The notes below the pieces were generated by a model. That model saw only the letters and a list, made by a program, of their open reading frames with translations, searched no databases and was not told the DNA's origin. A DNA stretch of 64,000 nucleotides from Nakamurella deserti (GTDB lineage: Bacteria > Actinomycetota > Actinomycetes > Mycobacteriales > Nakamurellaceae). The stretch lies in the NCBI RefSeq assembly GCF_003260015.1, contig NZ_QCXS01000002.1, forward strand, positions 2,728,001 to 2,792,000, read 5' to 3'. How positions within the stretch are numbered: position 1 is the stretch's first letter; each line of letters opens with the position of its first letter. The position numbers and the translations under genes are program-made. Of the stretch, positions 35,498-44,136 are shown in pieces.

Positions 35498-36481
35498 ATG
35501 AGCACCGCTGACATCAGCCCGCAGGTCACCGAGGATCCCGATCTCGGCCGGCCGATCACCGACCCGGCCGCGGCCCCGTCGACGTCGGCCCTGCAGGGCC
35601 GCACCGAGCGCCCCTCCGTGGTGTCGAAGAAGCAGCTGAAGCAGTCGGGCGCGGCACGTAAGAGCCGCTACGCCTCGATCAAGATGTGGATCGGCGCGTT
35701 CTGCGCCGGGGTGGTCATCATCCCCGTGGCGCTGGCCCGGGTGCTGCCGCTGAGCGACCCGACCAAGACCAACCTGCGGGAGTCGATGCTGCCGCCGCTG
35801 ACCGGCGGGCACCTGTTCGGCACCGACAAGAACGGCCGCGACCTGCTGGCCCGTGTCCTGTTCGGTGGCCAGACCTCGCTGCTGATCGGCATCCTCGCGA
35901 TCGTGGTGTCGGGCATCGTCGGCATCTGCGCCGGTGCCGCGGCCGGCTACTTCGGCGGCTGGGTGGACACCCTGATCTCGCGGTTGCTCGAGGCGCAGAT
36001 GGCGCTGCCGCTGCTGCTGATGCTGCTGCTGGTGGTCGCCCTGTTCGGTCCGTCGATCCCGGTCATCACCATCGTCATCGCCTTCGCGCAGTGGCCCGAA
36101 CCCGCCCGTATCACGCGCGCCCTGGTGCTGGTGGAACGCGAGAAGCCCTACGTGGCAGCGGCGCGCGTGCTCGGACTGAGCCGGCTGCTGATCATCCTGC
36201 GCCACATCATCCCGAACATCCTGAGCCAGGCGATGGTCGTGGTCTTCCTGCTGCTGGCCCAGGCCGTGCTGCTGGAGAGCTCACTGTCGTTCCTCGGCGC
36301 CGGCGTGCAGCGGCCGTACCCGACCTGGGGCGGCATCATCGCCGACGGTCAGGGCCAGGTCGTCCTCGGCGGCTGGTGGCTCGTGACGATCCCCGGTCTG
36401 ATCATCGCCCTGCTGGTGATCGGCGTGAACCTGCTCGGCGACGGTCTGCGTGACCGCAGCCGCAAGCTCAAGGCGGCCTGA
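35498..36481 (+). CDS. Opp/Dpp-type ABC permease (DppC type)
   Basis: A 327-residue permease from ATG 35498, chosen because GAGGAG precedes it. An unusually long polar N-terminus of about 65 residues comes before the first segment (IKMWIGAFCAGVVIIPVALA). HLFGTDKNGRDLLARVLFGG is the DppC signature and the coupling loop is ARVLGLSRLLIILRHIIPN. The SSLSFLGAGVQRPYPTWG segment is also typical. It is separated from the DppB gene by 114 nt that hold no recognisable gene. Confidence 0.92.
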   Translation: MSTADISPQVTEDPDLGRPITDPAAAPSTSALQGRTERPSVVSKKQLKQSGAARKSRYASIKMWIGAFCAGVVIIPVALARVLPLSDPTKTNLRESMLPPLTGGHLFGTDKNGRDLLARVLFGGQTSLLIGILAIVVSGIVGICAGAAAGYFGGWVDTLISRLLEAQMALPLLLMLLLVVALFGPSIPVITIVIAFAQWPEPARITRALVLVEREKPYVAAARVLGLSRLLIILRHIIPNILSQAMVVVFLLLAQAVLLESSLSFLGAGVQRPYPTWGGIIADGQGQVVLGGWWLVTIPGLIIALLVIGVNLLGDGLRDRSRKLKAA

Positions 36482-36637
36482 CATGCGAGTCGACGACAGG
36501 GCGAGGACACGAGCGAGCGCCCGATGGCGCCGATCCGATGAGGACATGAGCGAGCGCCAGCGAGCGAGGGCCGGAATCGGTGAGAAGCCGAGCAACGGGC
36601 ACAGCGAGCGAGGCCCGGAGCACCGAGGAGCGAGCCG
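36482..36637 (+). repeat. GAGCGAG-rich spacer between permease and ATPase genes
   Basis: A 156-nt spacer containing at least four copies of a short AGCGAGCG-type unit (near 36511, 36548, 36559 and 36603) plus GGAGCGAGCC before the ATPase start. It breaks an otherwise compact operon. May be degenerate repeat DNA or mRNA structure; no ORF is supported. Confidence 0.55.
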
Positions 36638-37549
36638 ATGAGCACAGTCCTGAGCACCGAGACCGATTCCAGCGCCCCCGTCCTCGACGTGCGGGAACTG
36701 CAGGTCGAACTGATGACCAACCGCGGCGTCATCCGCGCGGTGGACGGGGTCTCGTTCTCCATCCACCGCGGTGAGACCGTCACGCTGATCGGCGAGTCCG
36801 GTTCGGGCAAGTCCACCACCGCCATGGGCATCCTGCGGTTGCTGCCCGACGAGCTGGCCGTGATCTCCGGCCACGCGACGATCAAGGGCCACGACGTGGT
36901 CGGCAGCCGCAAGGAGATCGACCAGCTCCGGGGCCGTAGCGTCGCGCTCATCCCGCAGGATCCGATGACCGCGCTGAACCCGATCCGCACCGTCGGCCGG
37001 CAGATGGTCGAGGCCATCCGCATCCGCCGTCCCGAGCTGAGCAAGGCCGCGGCGTCCGACCGGGCCTTGGAGCTGCTCACCCAGGTCCACATCCGGGAGC
37101 CGCAGAGTCGGCTGAAGGCCTACCCGCACGAACTGTCCGGCGGCATGCTGCAGCGCGTGCTGATCGCGATGGCCATCTCCGCCGAGGCGGAGCTGCTGGT
37201 CGCCGACGAGCCGACCTCCGCGCTGGACGTCACCGTCCAGGCCGGAATCCTCGACCTGCTGCTGGAGCTGCAGGAAACCACCGGCGTGGCGATCATGATG
37301 ATCACCCACGACCTCGGCGTCGCCCGGCTGATGAGCGACCGCATCCACGTGATGCGGGCCGGGAAGTTCGTCGAGAGCGGCGAGGCCGAACAGATCGTCG
37401 ACTCCCCCGCCGAGCCCTACACCCAGGCGTTGCTGGCCGCCATCCCGGACCTCGGTCCGTGGAACGACCCGGCGCTGGAGCACCCCGAACTCGCGGCCGA
37501 GGCCGCCGCGGCGGCCGTCCGCGCGCACGCCCAGGAGGCTTCGGTATGA
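36638..37549 (+). CDS. Opp/Dpp-type ABC ATPase (DppD type)
   Basis: A 303-residue ATPase. Walker A GESGSGKST, signature LSGGMLQR, Walker B LLVADEPTSALD and switch His in ITHDLGV are all intact. The C-terminal stretch (EPYTQALLAAIPDL) is the short oligopeptide-transporter type extension; its last 25 residues are Ala/Glu-rich. It overlaps the second ATPase gene by ATGA at 37546. Energises uptake with its partner. Confidence 0.93.
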   Translation: MSTVLSTETDSSAPVLDVRELQVELMTNRGVIRAVDGVSFSIHRGETVTLIGESGSGKSTTAMGILRLLPDELAVISGHATIKGHDVVGSRKEIDQLRGRSVALIPQDPMTALNPIRTVGRQMVEAIRIRRPELSKAAASDRALELLTQVHIREPQSRLKAYPHELSGGMLQRVLIAMAISAEAELLVADEPTSALDVTVQAGILDLLLELQETTGVAIMMITHDLGVARLMSDRIHVMRAGKFVESGEAEQIVDSPAEPYTQALLAAIPDLGPWNDPALEHPELAAEAAAAAVRAHAQEASV

Positions 37550-38463
37550 GCACCCCCCTGCCCGCCGCCGCACCGGCCGACAACCTGCTGACCGTCGAGG
37601 ACCTCGTCGTCGAGTTCCCGGTGGCGGCCGGCACCTTCCGCGCCGTGGACCGGGTCAGCTTCACCGTTCCCCGCGGCGGCACGCTGGCCGTCGTCGGGGA
37701 GTCCGGCTGCGGCAAGTCCACGATCGCCCGCACGCTGGTCCGGCTGAACAAGCCGACCTCGGGCACCATCACGTTCGACGGCCAGGAGATCGGCGGTCTG
37801 ACCGAGAAGCAGCTGCGGCCGATCCGGCACCGCATCCAGATGGTGTTCCAGGATCCCTACGGCAGCCTGGACCCGCACCTCACGGCGCAGCAGATCGTCG
37901 CGGAGCCGATCCGGATGCGCGGCGGTGCGAGCAAGAGCGACATCGCCGCGAAGGCGGCGCATCTCATCGAGCGGGTCGGTCTGCCGATGACCGCGCTGGC
38001 CCGCAAGCCCGCCGAGTTCTCCGGCGGCCAGCGGCAGCGCATCGGCATCGCCCGGGCGCTCGCGTCCGAGCCGGACCTGCTGGTCTGCGACGAGGCCACC
38101 AGCGCGCTGGACGTCTCCGTCCAGGCCCAGGTGCTGGACCTGCTCGCCGACATCCAGCGCGAGACCGGGCTGACGTACCTGTTCATCTCACACAACCTCG
38201 GCGTGGTGCGGGCGATCTCGCAGCAGACCGTGGTGATGCGGTCCGGCCGCATCGTCGAGTCCGGACCGACCGACCAGGTGCTGTCGTCGCCGCGCGAGGA
38301 GTACACCCAGCGGCTGCGGCGGTCGGCGCTGGAGCCGTCCACCATGCTCGGGCGCAAGCCGAGGGCCGTGGTCCGCGCGATCGCACTGGCCCGCGCCGCC
38401 GAGAACGAGACGCTGGCCGCGGAGGACGCCGCCACCGCCGTCACCACCGCCAAGGCGTCCTGA
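37546..38463 (+). CDS. Opp/Dpp-type ABC ATPase (DppF type)
   Basis: A 305-residue ATPase from ATG 37546, overlapping the first ATPase as ATGA. Walker A GESGCGKST, signature FSGGQRQR, Walker B LLVCDEATSALD and FISHNLGV are complete, and QDPYGSLDPHLT is the DppF-specific Q-loop region. The frame is open upstream to 37459 but that reading is antisense-like noise. It completes the importer: binding protein, two permeases and two ATPases. Confidence 0.93.
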   Translation: MSTPLPAAAPADNLLTVEDLVVEFPVAAGTFRAVDRVSFTVPRGGTLAVVGESGCGKSTIARTLVRLNKPTSGTITFDGQEIGGLTEKQLRPIRHRIQMVFQDPYGSLDPHLTAQQIVAEPIRMRGGASKSDIAAKAAHLIERVGLPMTALARKPAEFSGGQRQRIGIARALASEPDLLVCDEATSALDVSVQAQVLDLLADIQRETGLTYLFISHNLGVVRAISQQTVVMRSGRIVESGPTDQVLSSPREEYTQRLRRSALEPSTMLGRKPRAVVRAIALARAAENETLAAEDAATAVTTAKAS

Positions 38464-38552
38464 GCGCCCTGACCACCCGCCGGTCCCCGACCGGCGGACT
38501 CGACGTCGCGCCACGACCCCGGGGTCGCGGTACGACAGGAAACGAGGACCGA

Positions 38553-39530
38553 ATGAAGTACCTGGATCTCGCCGGTGTTCCGGTGCGGCAGTCCCAGCTC
38601 GTGCTGGGCACCATGACGTTCGGCGACACCGCCGACGCCGACCTCGCCCAGCGGATGGTCGACGCGGCCCTCGCCGCGGGCGTCACCTCGCTCGACACCG
38701 CCAACGGTTACGCCGGCGGGAAGTCCGAGGAGATCGTCGGTGACCTGCTCAAGGGCCGCCGCGACAAGGTCGTGCTGGCCACCAAGGCCGGCATCTACGA
38801 GGGCGACGCCGGCGGTGCGCCGCTGTTGTCCGCCCTGGGCCTGCGGCGCTCGCTCGAGGGCTCGCTGCGCCGGCTCGGCGTCGACGACGTCGACGTCTAC
38901 TACCTGCACAAGCCCGACCGCTCGGTGCCGCTGGCCGAGACGCTCTCCACGCTGGCCGATTTCGTCCGCGAGGGGACCGTCCGGTCCATCGGCGTCAGCA
39001 ACTACTCCGCCTGGCAGATCGCCGAGATTCTGCAGATCTGCGACGAGGTCGGGGCGCCGCGACCGGTGCTGGCCCAGCAGATGTACAACCTGATCGCGCG
39101 TCGCCTCGAGGACGAGTACGTCGAGTTCTCGATGACCCACGGTGTCGGCACCATCGTCTACAACCCGCTCGGCGCGGGGCTCCTGACCGGCCGGTACTCC
39201 CTGGACACGCTGCCGACGGAGGGCCGGTTCGGCTCCGCGGCGATCGCCGGGATGTACCGCGACCGGTACTGGAACAAGGAGAACTTCGAGGCGGTGGACA
39301 AGCTCTCGCGCATCGCCGCCGACCTCGGCGTCGGCCTGCCGGAGCTCGCCATCCGCTGGTTGCTGTCCAAACCGGTGGTGACATCGGTCCTGATCGGAGG
39401 ATCCAGAGTGGAACAGATCGAGGCGACCATCGCCGCGGCCGACAACGGCCCGCTGCCCGACGACGTCATCACGGCGTGCGACCAGGCGGGCGAGCCGCTC
39501 AAGGGCACGATGCCGGCGTACAACCGATGA
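38553..39530 (+). CDS. Aldo/keto reductase
   Basis: A 325-residue AKR. Tetrad residues: Asp and Tyr in LDTANGYAGG, Lys in VLATKAGIY and His in YYLHKPD. The C-terminal VVTSVLIGGSRVEQIEATI binds the NADP phosphate region. It starts a second, tightly coupled group (reductase, aldolase, sialidase-fold enzyme, carrier, SDR) 89 nt after the ATPase and ends ATGA-coupled to the aldolase. Likely oxidises or reduces a sugar intermediate of this pathway; substrate unknown. Confidence 0.86.
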   Translation: MKYLDLAGVPVRQSQLVLGTMTFGDTADADLAQRMVDAALAAGVTSLDTANGYAGGKSEEIVGDLLKGRRDKVVLATKAGIYEGDAGGAPLLSALGLRRSLEGSLRRLGVDDVDVYYLHKPDRSVPLAETLSTLADFVREGTVRSIGVSNYSAWQIAEILQICDEVGAPRPVLAQQMYNLIARRLEDEYVEFSMTHGVGTIVYNPLGAGLLTGRYSLDTLPTEGRFGSAAIAGMYRDRYWNKENFEAVDKLSRIAADLGVGLPELAIRWLLSKPVVTSVLIGGSRVEQIEATIAAADNGPLPDDVITACDQAGEPLKGTMPAYNR

Positions 39531-40336
39531 CCGGCGGCGGATACGAGGCGGCGACCTCGCAGGTGTCGTCGGTGCACCAGTCGTTCGCGGCCCGGTTGCG
39601 CAACCGCGAGCAGATCGTCGGATACTGGATCACGCTCGACTCACCCGTCTCCACCGAGCGGATCGCGCGGCTCGGCTACGACTACGTCGCCTTCGACGCC
39701 CAGCACGGGCTGCTCGGCTACAACGGGCTGCTGACCGGCCTGATGGCCGTCGACGCCGGCCAGCGGGCCGTCGGCGTCGTCCGCGTCGGCAGCAACGACC
39801 TGTACCAGATCGGCCGGGCGCTGGACGCGGGCGCCGCCGCGGTCATCGTGCCGCTGGTGGACAACGCCGAGCAGGCCGCCGCCGCGGTCAGCTACACCCG
39901 GTACGCACCGGGCGGGCTGCGCTCGTACGGCCCGATGCGCTCCGCGCTGCGGATCGGCCCCAACCCGGCCGACGTCCAGGACCAGGTCGCGGTGATCGCC
40001 ATGATCGAGACCGCCGACGGCCTGGCCAACGTGGAGAGCATCTGCGCCACGGCAGGTCTCGCCGGCGTCTACATCGGACCGTCGGACCTGACGCTGTCGT
40101 TGGGTGGTACCAGCTCCACCGACACCTCGGTGTCCGAGGAGTTCGAGGCGGCCCTGACCCGGGTGCGGGAGGCGGCGGCCGCCGCGGGCATCGCGGCCGG
40201 CATCCACAACCCCACCGGTGAGGCCGCCGCGAAGCGGCTGGCGCAGGGCTTCACCTTCGTCTCGGTGGCCTCGGACCTGACCCACCTGGAGCTGATCGCC
40301 AAGAGTCATCTGGGCGCCGCGCGGGGCGGGCAGTGA
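39527..40336 (+). CDS. HpcH/HpaI-family aldolase
   Basis: A 269-residue class II pyruvate aldolase-type barrel from ATG 39527. Key residues: catalytic His in FDAQHGLLGYNGL, metal ligands Glu in IAMIETADGLANV and Asp in YIGPSDLTLSLG, and a basic residue in GVVRVGSND. Members cleave 2-keto-3-deoxy sugar acids or 4-hydroxy-2-oxo acids into pyruvate and an aldehyde. Here it could split a keto-deoxy sugar acid derived from the imported saccharide. Coupled to the reductase (ATGA) and to the next gene (GTGA at 40333). Confidence 0.87.
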   Translation: MTGGGYEAATSQVSSVHQSFAARLRNREQIVGYWITLDSPVSTERIARLGYDYVAFDAQHGLLGYNGLLTGLMAVDAGQRAVGVVRVGSNDLYQIGRALDAGAAAVIVPLVDNAEQAAAAVSYTRYAPGGLRSYGPMRSALRIGPNPADVQDQVAVIAMIETADGLANVESICATAGLAGVYIGPSDLTLSLGGTSSTDTSVSEEFEAALTRVREAAAAAGIAAGIHNPTGEAAAKRLAQGFTFVSVASDLTHLELIAKSHLGAARGGQ

Positions 40337-41529
40337 CCGCCGCCGCGACGCTGCCCGGCACGACCGACGGGGTCGTCCGCGACGCCGGTCCGGGCCGCCG
40401 GGAGGCCTACCTCCCCACGGCGACGGTGCAGAGCCACGCCGCGAACCTGATGCAGCTGCCCGACGGCACCCTGGGGTGTGTCTGGTTCGGTGGTACCCAG
40501 GAGGGCGTGCCCGACATCTCCGTCTGGTACTCCCGTCTCGTGCCGGGCTCGGATCGGTGGACGCGACCCGAGCAGCTCTCGGACGACTCCACCCGCTCCG
40601 AGCAGAACCCGATCCTGTTCGTCGCCCCGGGCGGCGACGTCTGGCTGATGTACACGGCGCAGTTCGCCGGCAACCAGGACACCTCCGAGGTGCGGTGCCG
40701 CGTGTCCACCGACGGTGGCCTGACCTTCGGCCCGGTCCGCACGATGATCCCGGCCGGTGCCGGCGGCGGCGTCTTCGTCCGGCAGCCGCCGGTCGTGCTG
40801 CCGGACGGCCGCTGGGTGCTGGGCGTCTTCAACTGCGTCAGCGTGCCCGGCGAGCGGTGGGTCGGCAACGTCGACACGAGCTCGGTGTACAGCTCCGCCG
40901 ACCAGGGTGCGACCTGGACCGAGACGCCGGTGCCGGACAGCGTCGGCGCCGTGCACATGAACCCGGTGCCGCTCGCCGACGGCGACTTCCTCGCCGTCTA
41001 CCGCAGCCGCTGGGCCGACCACGTCCACGCCAGCTGGTCGACCGACGGGGTGCAGTTCTCCGCGCCGGTGCCGCTGGCGCTGCCCAACAACAACAGTTCG
41101 GTGCAGGCCGTGGCACTGGCCGACGGCCGGGTGGCGATGGTGTTCAACAACTCCAGCGCCGCCGACGCCACCGACCGGCGGGTCTCGCTCTACGACGAGA
41201 TCGACGACGACGGCCTGGCCGACGTGGCCGAGCCGCAGGTCCTGACCGACGCCGGATCCGCCGAGCGGACGGCGTTCTGGGGTGCACCGCGGGCCCCGAT
41301 GACGCTGGCGATCTCCTCGGACGGGGGCCGGACCTGGCCGCTGATGCGCGATCTCGAGGTCGGCGACGGCTACTGCATGACCAACAACTCCCGGGACGGC
41401 CTGAACCGGGAGTTCTCCTACCCGTCGATCCGGCAGGGCGACGACGGTTCGCTGCACATCGCGTTCACCTACTTCCGGCAGGCGATCAAGTACGTGCACG
41501 TCGACCTCGACTGGATCGATCAGGGCTGA
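40333..41529 (+). CDS. Sialidase-superfamily (BNR-like) protein
   Basis: A 398-residue six-bladed-propeller protein of the sialidase/BNR_2 type, starting at GTG 40333. Asp-box-like repeats are visible: STDGGLTFG, SSADQGATW, STDGVQFS and SSDGGRTWP. HAANLMQLPDGTLGCVWFGG at the front is typical of this subgroup. There is no signal peptide, so unlike secreted sialidases it should work in the cytosol. Related folds include exo-sialidases and rhamnose-glucuronate lyases; the canonical arginine triad could not be assigned by eye. It is embedded by GTGA overlap between aldolase and carrier genes. Confidence 0.83.
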   Translation: MTAAATLPGTTDGVVRDAGPGRREAYLPTATVQSHAANLMQLPDGTLGCVWFGGTQEGVPDISVWYSRLVPGSDRWTRPEQLSDDSTRSEQNPILFVAPGGDVWLMYTAQFAGNQDTSEVRCRVSTDGGLTFGPVRTMIPAGAGGGVFVRQPPVVLPDGRWVLGVFNCVSVPGERWVGNVDTSSVYSSADQGATWTETPVPDSVGAVHMNPVPLADGDFLAVYRSRWADHVHASWSTDGVQFSAPVPLALPNNNSSVQAVALADGRVAMVFNNSSAADATDRRVSLYDEIDDDGLADVAEPQVLTDAGSAERTAFWGAPRAPMTLAISSDGGRTWPLMRDLEVGDGYCMTNNSRDGLNREFSYPSIRQGDDGSLHIAFTYFRQAIKYVHVDLDWIDQG

Positions 41530-41553
41530 GGTCGACACGAGGACGAGCGCGAC

Positions 41554-42477
41554 GTGGGCGGCGTCCTCAGCGGTTTCGCGGTCATCGGGACGGTGGTCGG
41601 GATCGGCTACCTGCTCGGCCGGTGGTCGGTGCTCGGCCCGCACGGCCGGGACGTGCTGTCGGCGTTGACCTTCAACGTCGCCAGCCCGGCCCTGCTGTTC
41701 CAGCTGATGTCCGCGTCCGATCTCGGCGTGATGCTGTCCACACCGCTGCTCGCGCTGGTCATCAGCACGCTGGTCTGCGCGGCGGTGTACGCGACGGTCG
41801 GGGCGGTGCGGCGCTGGGGCGTCGGCCGCACCACCATCGGCGCCCTGCTGGCCTCCTACGTCAACTCGGGCAATCTCGGCATCCCGATCGCGGTCTACGT
41901 CCTCGGTGACGCGACCCTGGTGGCGCCGGTGATGCTGTTCCAACTCGTCGTCTACACCCCGATCGCGCTGACCGTCATCGACGCCGCGCAGAGCGGGGCA
42001 CGGCGCACGTCGATCTGGAAACTGCTGTCCACGCCGCTGCGCAATCCGGTGGTGATCGGCGCGTTCGCCGGGGTCGTCGTGTCGGCCACCGGAGTGCCGT
42101 TGTGGCATCCGCTGGCCGACGCGGTGGAGCTCATCGCCGCGATGAGCGTGCCGGCGATGCTGCTGGCGTACGGCATCTCGCTGCGCGGCGCGGAGGCCCC
42201 CGGGCGCGGCGGCAACCGCGGGCCGCTGTGGCTGGCGGTCGGGCTCAAGACCGCCGTGCAACCCACGGTGGCCTGGCTCATCGGGTCCCTGGTGTTCGAC
42301 TTCGACGCCCGCACCCTGCTCGGGGTGGTGGTGCTCGCGGCGCTGCCCGCCGCGCAGAACATCTTCACCTACGCCTGGCGGTACGACACCTCGCTCACGT
42401 TGGCCCGCGACGGCATCCTGCTCACCACCACCCTCGCCCCGATCGCGCTCACCGCGGTCGCGGCGCTGCTCGGCTGA
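41554..42477 (+). CDS. AEC-family (auxin efflux carrier-like) transporter
   Basis: A 307-residue membrane protein with about ten hydrophobic segments. Family cues: VASPALLFQLMSASDL, SYVNSGNLGIPIAVYVLGD, LLSTPLRNPVVIGAFAGVVV, SVPAMLLAYGISLRG and ALPAAQNIFTYAWRYD. AEC proteins carry organic acids such as malate or malonate, or other small acids. In this cluster it may take up or release a pathway acid. It starts at GTG 41554, 24 nt after the sialidase-fold gene. Confidence 0.86.
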   Translation: MGGVLSGFAVIGTVVGIGYLLGRWSVLGPHGRDVLSALTFNVASPALLFQLMSASDLGVMLSTPLLALVISTLVCAAVYATVGAVRRWGVGRTTIGALLASYVNSGNLGIPIAVYVLGDATLVAPVMLFQLVVYTPIALTVIDAAQSGARRTSIWKLLSTPLRNPVVIGAFAGVVVSATGVPLWHPLADAVELIAAMSVPAMLLAYGISLRGAEAPGRGGNRGPLWLAVGLKTAVQPTVAWLIGSLVFDFDARTLLGVVVLAALPAAQNIFTYAWRYDTSLTLARDGILLTTTLAPIALTAVAALLG

Positions 42478-42494
42478 CCCCTCGGAGGCCCTCC

Positions 42495-43166
42495 TTGACC
42501 GACACACGCACCCTGGTGACCGGGGTCAGCTCCGGCATCGGCCGGGCGATCGCCGAGCGGCTGATCGCCGACGGCCGCCGGGTCGTCGGGATGAGCCGAC
42601 GTCGCGGCGACCTGCCCGGCGACCACCTGGCCGTCGATCTCACCGACACCGCGGCGGTGCGGACCGCGACCGCCGACCTCGGCCCGCTGGACGCGATCGT
42701 GCACGCGGCCGGGTTACAGCACTCGGCCCGGCTCGGCGCACTGGACGACGCGGCGTTCACGGCCATGTGGCAGGTGCACGTGGCCGCCGCGGCGGCGCTC
42801 GCCGACAGCGCGGCGGCGTCGGTCGTCGACGGCGGCCGGATCCTGCTGATCGGCTCCCGCACCGCGGTCGGCGTGGCCGGCAAGAGCCAGTACGCCGCGA
42901 CGAAGGCGGCGCTGCAGGCGATGTCGCGAGCCTGGGCGGCCGAGTTGGCGCCACGACGCGTCACCGTGAACGTGCTCGCGCCGGGGCCGACCCGCACCCC
43001 CATGCTCGACGATCCGCACCGGGCCGCCACTCCCCCGCTGTCGCCGCCGCTGGGCCGGCTGGTCGAGCCCTCCGAAGTGGCCGACTACGCGGCGTTCCTG
43101 CTCGGCCCGGGCGGGGCGATGATCACCGGCCAGCACCTGGTGATCTGCGGGGGCGCGTCGCTCTAG
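42495..43166 (+). CDS. Short-chain dehydrogenase/reductase
   Basis: A 223-residue SDR. The start is TTG 42495, decided by GGAGG at 42484-42488 and by the immediate dinucleotide-binding motif LVTGVSSGIGRAI. Catalytic residues: Ser in LIGSRTAVG and Tyr/Lys in SQYAATKAAL; PGPTRTPML and the closing ITGQHLVICGGASL are family-typical. It is the last gene of the rightward cluster, 17 nt after the carrier. Presumably an NAD(P)-linked polyol or sugar-acid dehydrogenase. Confidence 0.87.
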   Translation: MTDTRTLVTGVSSGIGRAIAERLIADGRRVVGMSRRRGDLPGDHLAVDLTDTAAVRTATADLGPLDAIVHAAGLQHSARLGALDDAAFTAMWQVHVAAAAALADSAAASVVDGGRILLIGSRTAVGVAGKSQYAATKAALQAMSRAWAAELAPRRVTVNVLAPGPTRTPMLDDPHRAATPPLSPPLGRLVEPSEVADYAAFLLGPGGAMITGQHLVICGGASL

Positions 43167-43644
43167 GGCGCGCGACCGGCAGCCGGTCGAGGCGTCGGTG
43201 GCGGACGGCCCGCAGGACGGCCCGCAGGACGGCCCGCAGGACGACCGCGACGACGACCGCCGTGCTGCCGAGGGCTCTGGGTAGCCGATCCGCTGGACGT
43301 CGGGGAACGGGGTGAGGTACCGGCCACCGGCCGGCTCCGGACGAGGGTGCAGGCGATCCAGGCGGCCGGCCCGGCGAAGGCCCAGCTGACGGTGCGGCGG
43401 TCCGGCCGCGTCCGGGGCGGAGGAGCCGTGCCTGACGAGGGACGCCCGGGGCGATGTCGTGGAAGCCGCGACTGGCCACCCGTTGCCCACCGTCCGGGGC
43501 AGGTCGTGGATGAGCACCGGTTCGGAGACGAGCCCCGTCACGATGAGTGTGAGGAGAGCGCGAACCCCGGGACACGCCAGAACCCCCGGTACCACCGACG
43601 GGACGCCCGTCCGTGGCGCTGGATGCGGTCAGCAGGTCATCGGG
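43167..43644. other. Intergenic region between converging clusters
   Basis: About 480 nt between the SDR and the converging membrane-protein gene. It contains a 12-nt tandem repeat near its left end. Other frames have Arg/Ser/Pro-rich translations with no recognisable family. No gene supported. Confidence 0.5.
43204..43239. repeat. 12-nt tandem repeat, three copies
   Basis: GACGGCCCGCAG occurs three times in direct succession, 38 nt after the SDR stop. A degenerate continuation (GACGACCGC) follows. Confidence 0.85.
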
Positions 43645-44136
43645 TCATCGGGTGACGCCCGCGATTCCGCCCGCGGGCTGTTGCGCGGCGAGGCGCTGGG
43701 CGCGGCGGTGGATGAGCTGGGCCTGGATGGCCATCATGACCGCGAGCATCAGCAGGACCTCGCCGATCCCGCCGTTCTCGCTGACGTGGGCGAAGTAGGC
43801 GACGGTGCCCAGCACGAACTTCGAGGCGATCAGCGCGAGGAACAGCGACACGGTCAGCGTGGTGCCCTGGCTCCAGATCCGGCCGTCCTCGACCCAGAGC
43901 CGGGTGAGACGGCCGCGGACCTGCCCGACGATCAGGCTCAGCAGGAGGCTGATGACCAGGAACGTCACGGCGAGGCCGGTCGGCGGCAGGTGCAGGCCGC
44001 CGCTGATCACCCCGGCGACGCCGTAGATCAGCGCCAGCGTGAACCGGGTGCGGGCGACGACCTGGTGCCGGCGGGTCTGCTGGTACACGGCGTAGCCGGT
44101 GAGGGCGAGGACGCCGAGCAGTTCGTAGATCGACAT
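43645..44136 (-). CDS. CcdC-like/DUF1453 membrane protein
   Basis: A 163-residue protein from ATG 44136 with about five hydrophobic segments: SIYELLGVLALTGYAVYQQT, FTLALIYGVAGVISGG, LAVTFLVISLLLSLIVGQV, LTVSLFLALIASKFVLG and IGEVLLMLAVMMAIQAQLI. RGRLTRLWVEDGRIWSQGT links segments three and four, as in the CcdC/DUF1453 group. Function unknown. Its promoter region, shared with the TetR gene, contains a TTAGGTTAGC sequence. Confidence 0.75.
   Translation of the reverse strand: MSIYELLGVLALTGYAVYQQTRRHQVVARTRFTLALIYGVAGVISGGLHLPPTGLAVTFLVISLLLSLIVGQVRGRLTRLWVEDGRIWSQGTTLTVSLFLALIASKFVLGTVAYFAHVSENGGIGEVLLMLAVMMAIQAQLIHRRAQRLAAQQPAGGIAGVTR

Noticed and set aside
32540-36205. A very long minus-strand open frame running on from the DUF1537 gene, antisense to the Opp importer genes
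   Set aside because: Translation is Asp/Arg/Gly/His-rich without any domain, while the plus strand encodes clear transporter proteins. Long antisense frames are common in DNA with high third-position GC.
42714-43595. Minus-strand frame across the SDR 3' half and the following gap
   Set aside because: Arg/Ser/Pro-rich translation with a repeat-derived SCGP run; no start signal or family.
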